19,380 nucleotides of DNA from Deltaproteobacteria bacterium (GTDB lineage Bacteria > Desulfobacterota > Syntrophia > Syntrophales > UBA5619), in NCBI GenBank assembly GCA_026388345.1, contig JAPLJY010000132.1, positions 1 to 19,380 of the forward strand, in the 5' to 3' direction. Position numbers and translations under genes: made by a program. The notes under the pieces were generated by a model. It ran no database searches, was not told where the DNA came from, and saw nothing but the letters and a program-made list of their open reading frames with translations. Position 1 is the stretch's first letter. Each line of letters opens with the position of its first letter. Of the stretch, positions 14,085 to 19,380 are shown piece after piece.

Positions 14085-14159
14085 TGATAAGCATGCACCT
14101 GCGTCAAGGAAATAATACATGGAAGCTGAGGGGTCTGCCACTGACAGGCTTCTGAAATC

Positions 14160-14240
14160 CTGCAGGCGAGACGGGATTCAAAGGGGCATAGAGCCCTTTC
14201 AGCCGCCGGAATGGGCTTTCGAAAAACGCCCGTGATTTCG
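14160..14240. repeat. Direct repeat, left copy (81 bp), matching 16394-16474
   Basis: This copy shares GAGACGGGATTCAAAGGG, CTTTCAGCCGCCGGAA and AAAAACGCCCGTGATTTCG with 16394-16474 in the same orientation, about 85-90 percent identical by eye. The right copy includes the 3' end of the exported-protein gene at 16432; this one has no intact gene and looks like a stray copy of that end. The pair flanks the BrnT, CopG and ATPase genes. Confidence 0.7.
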
Positions 14241-14279
14241 CTGACCATCCATCCTGCCCCCGCCGGCACTTTTCCCCTC

Positions 14280-14308
14280 TTGACAGAATGGTTCATACGG
14301 GTTAGATA
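14280..14308 (+). promoter_or_regulatory. Probable sigma70-type promoter of the BrnT/CopG operon
   Basis: TTGACA at 14280-14285 is followed, 17 bases on, by TAGATA at 14303-14308, about 30 bp before the brnT start codon. The -35 is a perfect consensus; the -10 is weak. Confidence 0.5.
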
Positions 14309-14337
14309 TGTAATACATCATCACCGGTGGAGAACAG

Positions 14338-14610
14338 ATGAAAATCGAAAATATCACCTGGGACGAGGACACGGTCGATCATATCTCACGGCATGCTGTT
14401 TCGCCCGAAGAGGTCGAAGAGGTTTTATTCAATGATTCTGACTCGCCGCGGATCATGCGTGGAAAGGAAAATCGTTATTTGGCCTACGGGAAGACGTACG
14501 CCGTGCGCTTCCTACTTGTGGTGCTGATCATTGCCAACCGAAAAACGAGAATCATTACGGCCAGGGACATGACCGACGGGGAAAAGAAACTTTATCGGAG
14601 AAAAAAGTGA
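14338..14610 (+). CDS. brnT: BrnT-family toxin
   Basis: A 90-residue protein. ITWDEDTVDHISRHAVSPEEVEEVL at the N-terminus and RIITARDMTDGEKKLYRRK at the C-terminus are the BrnT (DUF497) signatures, a RelE-fold ribonuclease toxin. The ATG at 14338 is preceded by GGTGGAGAACAG. The downstream antitoxin overlaps its stop, the toxin-first order usual for BrnT/BrnA modules. The first residues and HIxRHxVxPEEVEEV motif are intact, so it may be active. It lies inside a segment bounded by direct repeats. Confidence 0.85.
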   Translation: MKIENITWDEDTVDHISRHAVSPEEVEEVLFNDSDSPRIMRGKENRYLAYGKTYAVRFLLVVLIIANRKTRIITARDMTDGEKKLYRRKK

Positions 14611-14870
14611 TGAAGACTCCCAAATTTGAAAATCTTAAAGACGAACGGGAATTCTGGGATAAGCAAGATTCGACGGATTATCTGGATGATTTCGAGGAAG
14701 CAGGAAATATCGTTTTCGCCCGCGCCAGGAAAGATGTTCTCTCTCTACGGTTGGAACCTAAGATTTCCAATAAGTTAAAAGAGGTTGCCCATCGGGAAGG
14801 ACTGCCGCCGACTACGTTTGCCCGGATGCTCATCATTAAAGGTCTCAGAGAGAAATTGGGCGCCGGGTAA
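14610..14870 (+). CDS. CopG/BrnA-like antitoxin
   Basis: An 86-residue protein. The N-terminal half (EREFWDKQDSTDYLDDFEE) is acidic and would bind the toxin; the C-terminal half, VLSLRLEPKISNKLKEVAHR followed by GLPPTTFARMLIIKGLREKL, is a ribbon-helix-helix DNA-binding domain, as in CopG-type antitoxins. The ATG at 14610 overlaps the brnT stop by one base (TGATG) with GGAG nine bases upstream; a GTG at 14607 is an alternative that adds one residue. It probably represses its own operon. Confidence 0.85.
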   Translation: MKTPKFENLKDEREFWDKQDSTDYLDDFEEAGNIVFARARKDVLSLRLEPKISNKLKEVAHREGLPPTTFARMLIIKGLREKLGAG

Positions 14871-14884
14871 GGGAACTGGAAATT

Positions 14885-14945
14885 CGGCGAAAGAAAACCC
14901 TTCCCGCCTCAAATTGAAAAGTGAAGCGGTAGTTCATGATCACCG
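14885..14945 (-). pseudogene. Fragment of a RelE-type toxin gene (duplicate of 13541-13601)
   Basis: These 61 bases match 13541-13601 with three differences. Read on the minus strand they code MNYRFTFQFEAGR, the core strand of the toxin at 13504-13779. The rest of that gene is absent on both sides. The fragment begins 14 bp after the CopG antitoxin and runs into the stop codon of the AAA ATPase, which suggests it marks a recombination joint. Confidence 0.75.
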
Positions 14946-16262
14946 GACATACGCCCCGATATCCTCCAGCCCCAGGGCCAGCCATTCGACATGGTAGCCC
15001 GGATATGACGACAGCAGCTTTTCCGCCTTGGCCTTCAGTGCCGTAAGATCGATCCTGGCGCGCTTGAGTTTCACTTCCGCAATGACCAGCTTTTTCTCCA
15101 GATCATTGACGGCAATCATATCAATCTCGTTTTTGTTTCCCTTTTCCCATGAGGAGCCGATCCGGTTGTACGTCTTCTTTTCGGCAAAGAGTTCCCGGTA
15201 GAACTTCTCCAGAAGGGGTCCGGAGTACGTATCATAATCCCTGTCGACAATCTCTCTGATGTAAGCGAAATTTTCCGTTTCCACCGCCGACCGGTTCCGG
15301 AAAATGAACCGGAACCAGAAGTTGAGAAAATTGTCGGCAATCCGGTACTTCTGAATGCGCGCATTCGGCTTGGCATCGATGGGCTTCACTCGCGACAGGA
15401 CGGCATAATCCGTTTCCAGCCTGGCCAGGTATGCCCCGGCCTGGATCTGGAGGACAGATTCTATCTCCGACCGCGACGTCTTCCCGGCAGCGATCAACTC
15501 CAGGATTGAAAAGTAGATGGCGTAGTCTTTCCCGAACTCTTCGATCAGCAAATTTTTCCCCTCGCTGATGAAAGGAGAGTTCGCCGTCAGGACAAAATCG
15601 AGAATCCGCTCCCTGGTCAGCGCGGCATTTGCGGTCAGGAGATCGAGGTATCTCGGCATTCCCCCGGTTATCAGATAGACGGCGAAAAGACTTCGAGGAT
15701 CGCGGCATTCATGATCCTGAAGAACGGTCCAGATATCTGAAATACTGAAAGCTTTCAGAGTGATGATCCGGTCGGCCCTTCCGAAAAGGGGTTCTTTGGC
15801 CTCTTCAAAGATCCTGTGCATCAGGGAATATATGGACCCGATGCAGATGATATTCATCCGGCACTGCGACCGGTTGAGATCCCAGAGCTTCTGAATTTCT
15901 GAAAAAACGGCCGGATTGATGTTCAGGAATTCCTGGAACTCATCGATGATCAGGGTAAACCGCTCCCGGCGGGAGAGATCCAAAAGCAGGGCGAAAATGT
16001 CCCGGAACGACCGGATATCGCCCGTGACAGGGAGGGTGAAGCACTTACGGATCTCTTCAAGATACTCCATGCAGAGAAGATGCTCCGCCTTCCGGGAGAC
16101 AAAAAGATAGACAAAACGCTTCTCCCGGGAGGATTCCAGGGCCAGCATCGTCTTGCCGACTCGTCTGCGCCCGGTGATGACCGTCATCCGGGATTCGCTT
16201 TCCGATTGGCTGTAAATAGCCAAAAGCTCTTTCATTTCCGTTTGTCTGTTGTAGAATTTCAC
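14940..16262 (-). CDS. Archaeal-type AAA ATPase with DUF234/nuclease-like C-terminus
   Basis: A 440-residue protein. Residues 1-220 form a P-loop ATPase: Walker A G31RRRVGKT38, Walker B LIIDEFQE with D107-E108, and a polar sensor in ICIGS (140-143). A winged-helix part follows (GKTSRSEIESVLQIQAGAYLARLETDYAVLSR, split by reading). The C-terminal part, NFLNFWFRFI and then E379-I-D381 with E396-V-K398, is the DUF234 layout, a PD-(D/E)XK-like nuclease fold. This family is common in bacteria and archaea and often linked with mobile or defence regions, but its role is unproven. The stop codon falls inside the duplicated relE fragment, so the extreme C-terminus may have been set by that event. The ATG at 16262 follows a dense operator region. 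Confidence 0.85.
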   Translation of the reverse strand: MKFYNRQTEMKELLAIYSQSESESRMTVITGRRRVGKTMLALESSREKRFVYLFVSRKAEHLLCMEYLEEIRKCFTLPVTGDIRSFRDIFALLLDLSRRERFTLIIDEFQEFLNINPAVFSEIQKLWDLNRSQCRMNIICIGSIYSLMHRIFEEAKEPLFGRADRIITLKAFSISDIWTVLQDHECRDPRSLFAVYLITGGMPRYLDLLTANAALTRERILDFVLTANSPFISEGKNLLIEEFGKDYAIYFSILELIAAGKTSRSEIESVLQIQAGAYLARLETDYAVLSRVKPIDAKPNARIQKYRIADNFLNFWFRFIFRNRSAVETENFAYIREIVDRDYDTYSGPLLEKFYRELFAEKKTYNRIGSSWEKGNKNEIDMIAVNDLEKKLVIAEVKLKRARIDLTALKAKAEKLLSSYPGYHVEWLALGLEDIGAYVR

Positions 16263-16279
16263 GGCATTTTCTCGTTTTC

Positions 16280-16330
16280 GTAATATTGATTACCGTAATG
16301 GTCATTACGATAACTCGCTTAACCTGTCAA
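16280..16330 (-). promoter_or_regulatory. Promoter with tandem ATTACG operator half-sites, upstream of the AAA ATPase
   Basis: Two palindromes lie side by side: CGTAATG-GT-CATTACG (16294-16309) and GTAAT-ATTG-ATTAC (16280-16293). On the minus strand a perfect -35, TTGACA, sits at 16325-16330, with a weak -10 (TAATGA) 17 bases away inside the first palindrome. A factor bound here would block RNA polymerase. The site is 18-47 bp from the ATPase start codon. Confidence 0.55.
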
Positions 16331-16393
16331 GTGAAAAAGGGAACAAGGAAAGATCCTGATTCTTATGCCGCATCATACAGATTATCTGAAGTA

Positions 16394-16474
16394 CTGCGGG
16401 TGAGACGGGATTCAAAGGGACAGGAGCGCTTTCAGCCGCCGGAACGGGCCTTCAGAAAAACGCCCGTGATTTCG
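16394..16474. repeat. Direct repeat, right copy (81 bp), matching 14160-14240
   Basis: This copy includes the 3' end of the exported-protein gene (the EITGVF stretch and stop codon) and about 38 bp beyond it. The left copy lies 2.2 kb away in the same orientation, with the BrnT/CopG pair and the AAA ATPase between them. It is probably the original, because it is part of an intact gene. Confidence 0.7.
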
Positions 16475-16944
16475 TCGATATTCTTCCGGATGTCGGAGAC
16501 ATTGCCCTCCCCAATCTTATTGGTGGACCAGATGGTCTTGTTCTTTTCCGCGCCGGGCGCGGCGCCCTCGGCTTCGCTTCTAACCACCTCGATGGTGACC
16601 GTATACTGATAGATCCCCCCGGCCTGCTTCACGGCCTGGACCGAGACGCTCAGAGACGGCTTGCCGGGCGTCTTCTGCCAGAGATCATCCGGCAGGCTCT
16701 TGACGCCGGCCTTTGCCAGCGCGGCAGCCAGGGCCTTGCGGACCGATTCGCCGGTGAGCCCCTCCCTCGCGACCTCCGGATTCGGAACCTCGGCCAGAAT
16801 GCGGAAGCCGCCGATGCCCCTCATCTCGTCGCCATAGATTTGGTTCGTCACGGCGATCGTCACCTTCGTCGGCAGATCGAACTTGACCGCCAAAAACACG
16901 CCCAGCAGCAGAAGCAGAAGGAACAGCAGCGATCGGTTGCTCAT
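16432..16944 (-). CDS. Exported or membrane-anchored protein of unknown function
   Basis: I do not recognise this 170-residue protein. It starts MSNRSLLFLLLLLLGVFLAV, a single N-terminal membrane anchor or signal with no lipobox cysteine, and continues as a soluble domain outside the membrane: GFRILAEVPNPEVAREGLTG, a helix around KALAAALAKAGVK, and alternating beta-strands (SLSVSVQAVKQAGGIYQYTVTIEVVR, split by reading). The ATG at 16944 is chosen because the hydrophobic segment starts there; a longer TTG frame to 17049 has no support. It is the last gene of the sigma-factor operon, 101 bp after the upstream gene. Its 3' end is duplicated at 14160-14240. Confidence 0.7.
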   Translation of the reverse strand: MSNRSLLFLLLLLLGVFLAVKFDLPTKVTIAVTNQIYGDEMRGIGGFRILAEVPNPEVAREGLTGESVRKALAAALAKAGVKSLPDDLWQKTPGKPSLSVSVQAVKQAGGIYQYTVTIEVVRSEAEGAAPGAEKNKTIWSTNKIGEGNVSDIRKNIDEITGVFLKARSGG

Positions 16945-17045
16945 GATTTCCAGCCTTTCTTTGGAATCGTCCTTTTCAAACGTCAGGGAACGCCATCCGC
17001 CCTCCCTGCGGTTCAGACCAAATCGGCGAGGATTTTCCCGCCCGA

Positions 17046-17600
17046 TCAAGTCTCTTTATCTTTATGGAGGTCTTCCAGAACGTCGGCAATGCGTTCCTCT
17101 TCATTGATCCGATAATCCTCCGAGGGTCCAGAAACGGCCCCGGGGCGGCCGATGCGTCTTTTTTCGGTTGCCATCCATGTTCCTTCGCTATTCGTGACGA
17201 TCCAGTTTTCCAGATCGACGGCGATGCCGCGGACCGATGGAAGCTGCTCGATTTCTCTGAAGATGAGGTCGATATCGGATGGCCTCATGTCACTCCCCGA
17301 GCCCTTTTTCAGAAAGCCGTAGACATAAACAATGTTTGCGGTGCTGGAGATGGAAAGTGCTTCAAGATCGATGTCATGACGGACCAGGACGTTGCGGACG
17401 CGCTGATTGATTGCGTAACGGGAAGGGGGCTCACCGGGACTCACGTTCGTTTCTCCCACGGGTTCGATCTTAAAAGATGAAATTTCACACCTCCCTGCGC
17501 CAACCGTATGAAGGGAGGAACACGAATGAGCGACTTTTCCGGAATAATAACCTATACTGTGCTTGAATGCAAGACGCATCCATATTCCCCTGACATACAA
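17046..17600 (-). CDS. Uncharacterised protein, possibly with a BON-like domain
   Basis: Up to 184 residues. The central part, INQRVRNVLVRHDIDLEALS then ANIVYVYGFLKKG, and PSDIDLIFREIEQLPSVRGI with AVDLENWIVTN, has the helix-strand-strand-helix-strand order of BON-like domains, but the match is weak. A basic C-terminal tail includes EKRRIGRPGA and an acidic end. The start is uncertain: a TTG at 17600 has AAGGAG seven bases upstream, an ATG at 17579 has AGGGG, and GGAGG at about 17,490 lies before a stretch without a usual start codon, so the mature start may be at about 17,480. It begins 11 bp after the sigma factor stop, thus the second gene of that operon. Confidence 0.6.
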   Translation of the reverse strand: MYVRGIWMRLAFKHSIGYYSGKVAHSCSSLHTVGAGRCEISSFKIEPVGETNVSPGEPPSRYAINQRVRNVLVRHDIDLEALSISSTANIVYVYGFLKKGSGSDMRPSDIDLIFREIEQLPSVRGIAVDLENWIVTNSEGTWMATEKRRIGRPGAVSGPSEDYRINEEERIADVLEDLHKDKET

Positions 17601-17611
17601 TCGCCTTCTCC

Positions 17612-18160
17612 TTATTTATTCATTAATTGTTTTAATTGGTCCAGGCCGCGGTACACCCGCATCTTGACGGCGCTGAGGGAGGCGTCCGAGATCGCTGCGA
17701 TCTCTTCGAAGGAAAGGTCCTGATAAAATCTCAGGACAACGGCTTCGCGCAGGTCGGCCGGCAGCTTCTGCAGGCAGATTCCCAGACGGCGGATTTCCTG
17801 CGCCTGCATCATATCCCGTTCCGTTTGAGCGCCCTGATCGATTTCCGCTTCGGGAGAGCTCCGCGCCGCGTTTTCCCGGGATATCTCCCGCCCGTGTTTT
17901 TTCAGATGATTCCTGATGAGATTCAGGCCGATGGTGTAGATCCAGGTGAAAAACCGTTTCCGCGGATCGAATTGCCGGAGGTTTCGATAGGCCCTGATGA
18001 ATGTTTCCTGCGACAGATCGTCGGCATCCTGATGGCTGTCCGTCATGCGGAAGGCGAGGTTGAAGATCGCCCCCTTGTAGGCGTCGACCAGGGCGGCGAA
18101 GGCCTCGCGCTCGCCCTTGAGCACACGCCCAACAATCTGATTTTCTTCGGTCGGGGTCAT
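17612..18160 (-). CDS. ECF-family RNA polymerase sigma factor (sigma-E/W type)
   Basis: A 182-residue sigma-70 family member with only regions 2 and 4. Region 2 (about 21-90) includes AFRMTDSHQDADDLSQETFI, RAYRNLRQFD and FFTWIYTIGLNLIRN; region 4 (125-178) has LPADLREAVVLRFYQDLSFE and a helix-turn-helix around EEIAAISDASLSAVKMRVYR. It directs polymerase to a small regulon, usually for envelope stress. The ATG at 18160 is chosen from the family's start; a TTG at 18226 would add 22 residues without family similarity. No zinc-finger or typical membrane anti-sigma gene follows it; the next two genes are unrecognised, one with a membrane anchor, and could fill that role. Confidence 0.85.
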   Translation of the reverse strand: MTPTEENQIVGRVLKGEREAFAALVDAYKGAIFNLAFRMTDSHQDADDLSQETFIRAYRNLRQFDPRKRFFTWIYTIGLNLIRNHLKKHGREISRENAARSSPEAEIDQGAQTERDMMQAQEIRRLGICLQKLPADLREAVVLRFYQDLSFEEIAAISDASLSAVKMRVYRGLDQLKQLMNK

Positions 18161-18262
18161 AGGGGAAACCGCATGCCTGTGAAGGGTTGCAAGTTTTCCC
18201 ACAGATAGCACCGGATAGTGCCGCAAGTCAAAGCAAAAATAAGCGGGGACGCTTGAATCGGA

Positions 18263-18337
18263 TTATTCCGGATTAGTCACGACGGGATACTTGGCGGCCA
18301 GCTCCTTCAAAACGGGCTCAATCGTCCTGTCAATCAT
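18263..18337 (-). pseudogene. Relic of a DUF4143-type AAA ATPase (first 22 codons only)
   Basis: A 24-codon frame on the minus strand begins MIDRTIEPVLKELAAKYPVV and stops shortly after VT with TNPE. This is how DUF4143-type ATPases start, directly before the P-loop GPRQSGKT, which is missing here. The ribosome site GGAGGT, eight bases upstream of the ATG, is kept, so the gene seems to have lost everything after its first codons. It lies in the 18161-18550 gap, where I see no other gene. Confidence 0.6.
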
Positions 18338-18389
18338 GATGAATGACCTCCGCTTTTTCTTTGCCATCCTTCCCCATCAGCAAATGGTG

Positions 18390-18416
18390 CAATATGCAAG
18401 TTCAATCTTCATATTG
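18390..18416. promoter_or_regulatory. Inverted repeat upstream of the ATPase relic
   Basis: CAATATGCAAG and CTTCATATTG form a ten-base-pair stem with one bulged C around the loop TTCAAT. The site lies 53-79 bp upstream of the relic's ATG, as an operator of the lost gene would. The surrounding 18420-18550 stretch shows no gene; the epimerase-like gene ends at 18551. Confidence 0.4.
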
Positions 18417-18550
18417 AGAAAATCGTGGAAAACCCGTTGTAATCCAGCGATATGACCCGATTTCGCCAGAAATAGGGATCGTGTCCGGAATTCACAGGAG
18501 TTCCCTTTTTCAAAGATCCGGGATCATCTGCCGGTCAAGCAATACAGGTG

Positions 18551-19380
18551 TTATGCCCCCGAATTATTCCGGAAGAATTCGACGGTAAGGCGCAATCCCT
18601 CCTCGATGTAATGTGTCACGCTCCATCCAAGCTCCCGTATCGCCCGCCCTGCATCGAGGACGCTCCGGAGCTGCTCGCCTTTCTTGCCTTCCCCGTGCTT
18701 CTCGGCGCAGCCCGATCCCGTCAGCGTCTTCAGATGGCGAAAAAGGGTGTTCACGTCAGTTTCGACACCGGTGCCGATGTTGAACACGCCGGATCCCTCG
18801 TACCGCAGGGCCAGAAGATTTGCGCGCACCACATCCCCCACGTACACATAGTCGCGGGTCTGCTTCCCGTCCCCGTTGATGATCGGTTGTTCCCCGCGGA
18901 GCATTTTGTCTGCGAAGATCGCGATCACCCCGGCCTCCCCTTTGGGATTCTGACGGGGTCCGTACACGTTCGCGTACCGGAGGCTGACCGAATCCAGGCC
19001 GTAGGCCGCCCTGTAATAAAACAGATACTGTTCCGTCGCCAGCTTGGCGACACCATACGGCGACACCGGCCGGGTCGGATGGTTTTCGTCCGCCGGGAAA
19101 TAGTCCTGTTCACCGTACATGGCGCCGCCGCTGGACGCGAAGAGAACCTTCTTTACCCCGTGGCGAACGGCCGCTTCGAGGAGGGTCAGAGCCCCAACGA
19201 TATTCACCGATGCGTCTAACACCGGATCCGCAACGGATCGCCGCACATCCATCTGGGCCGCATGATGGCAGACGACATCAAAGCGGCCGCCCCCGAAGAG
19301 CCGGTCAACCGCTCCCGCATCCCGGATATCGGCCCGCAGAAAAATCGCGCCGGGATGAAGGTTGCTCTCTTTTCCCGTCG
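18551..19380 (-). CDS. NAD-dependent epimerase, UDP-glucose 4-epimerase-like, partial
   Basis: The C-terminal 275 or so codons are present; the N-terminal NAD-binding GxxGxxG part lies past the right edge. Reading in from the edge, LRADIRDAGAVDRLF, then VCHHAAQMDVRRSVADP, are the early epimerase motifs. KVLFASSGGAMYG supplies the active Ser region and SPYGVAKLATEQYL the Y-x3-K catalytic pair; LRYANVYGPRQNPKGEAGVI, NGDGKQTRDYVYVGDVV and VFNIGTGVETDV follow. HAAQ, YANVYGPRQ and the length match the short bacterial GalE-like group, which epimerise UDP-sugars for surface polysaccharide. Sugar specificity is not clear. The frame stays open to the edge, so any ATG inside (19252) is not the start. 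Confidence 0.9.
   Translation of the reverse strand, partial: TGKESNLHPGAIFLRADIRDAGAVDRLFGGGRFDVVCHHAAQMDVRRSVADPVLDASVNIVGALTLLEAAVRHGVKKVLFASSGGAMYGEQDYFPADENHPTRPVSPYGVAKLATEQYLFYYRAAYGLDSVSLRYANVYGPRQNPKGEAGVIAIFADKMLRGEQPIINGDGKQTRDYVYVGDVVRANLLALRYEGSGVFNIGTGVETDVNTLFRHLKTLTGSGCAEKHGEGKKGEQLRSVLDAGRAIRELGWSVTHYIEEGLRLTVEFFRNNSGA

Noticed and set aside
14063..14296. 77-codon minus-strand frame upstream of the AbrB-type antitoxin
   Set aside because: It reads through the stray copy of the direct repeat and the antitoxin operator; no ribosome site or family match.
301..18390. ATCAGCAAATGG shared by the gap near 310 and the gap near 18,378
   Set aside because: Only 12 bases agree and the flanks differ, so chance is a fair explanation.
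1..19380. CRISPR array, tRNA, rRNA, transposase or integrase
   Set aside because: No regularly spaced repeats, no cloverleaf or rRNA core sequence, and no DDE or recombinase motif were seen on either strand.

Overview
The window reads as a chromosomal segment of a GC-rich Gram-negative anaerobe, most likely a deltaproteobacterium (Desulfobacterota, Syntrophales-like). This placement is an inference. It rests on the gene content and on three short intergenic repeats that look like families scattered through such genomes. No rRNA or tRNA gene is visible.

Layout: (1) Positions 1-3246, minus strand, is housekeeping: thiM, thiE, an unusual HAD-family hydrolase, a DUF493 protein and the start of the ribosome-associated ABC-F ATPase ettA. 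A 136-bp element with terminal inverted repeats lies between thiE and the HAD gene. (2) A lone HD-domain phosphohydrolase follows on the plus strand (3453-4388), then a second small inverted-repeat element. (3) Positions 4616-9789, plus strand, is a compact type IV pilin/pseudopilin operon: a four-helix membrane protein, two small prepilins, and a 1186-residue protein. In that last protein a PilW/GspJ-like prepilin, a CFI-box domain (normally C-terminal) and a PilX/GspK-like module with a very large extracellular part are joined in one open frame. (4) Positions 9909-13402 is an isoprenoid region: a homologue of the transmembrane terpene cyclases (Pyr4/PaxB type), convergent with two different UbiA-family prenyltransferases that flank an unrecognised polytopic membrane protein. 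(5) Positions 13504-16262 is a patchwork accessory region: an AbrB/RelE-type toxin-antitoxin pair, a BrnT/CopG-type pair, an archaeal-type AAA ATPase with a nuclease-like C-terminus, a detached copy of the relE 3' part, and an 81-bp direct repeat flanking the BrnT-to-ATPase segment. (6) Positions 18160-16432, minus strand, is an ECF sigma factor followed by two unrecognised genes. Upstream lie a 24-codon relic of a DUF4143-type ATPase and, at the edge, a partial UDP-glucose 4-epimerase-like gene.

The two strongest candidates for something new are the terpene-cyclase/two-UbiA/membrane-protein group, which looks like a membrane-bound prenylation-plus-cyclisation pathway, and the composite pilin with a CFI-box in its middle and a PilY1-like calcium motif near its end. 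All homology statements come from reading motifs by eye; no database search was run.
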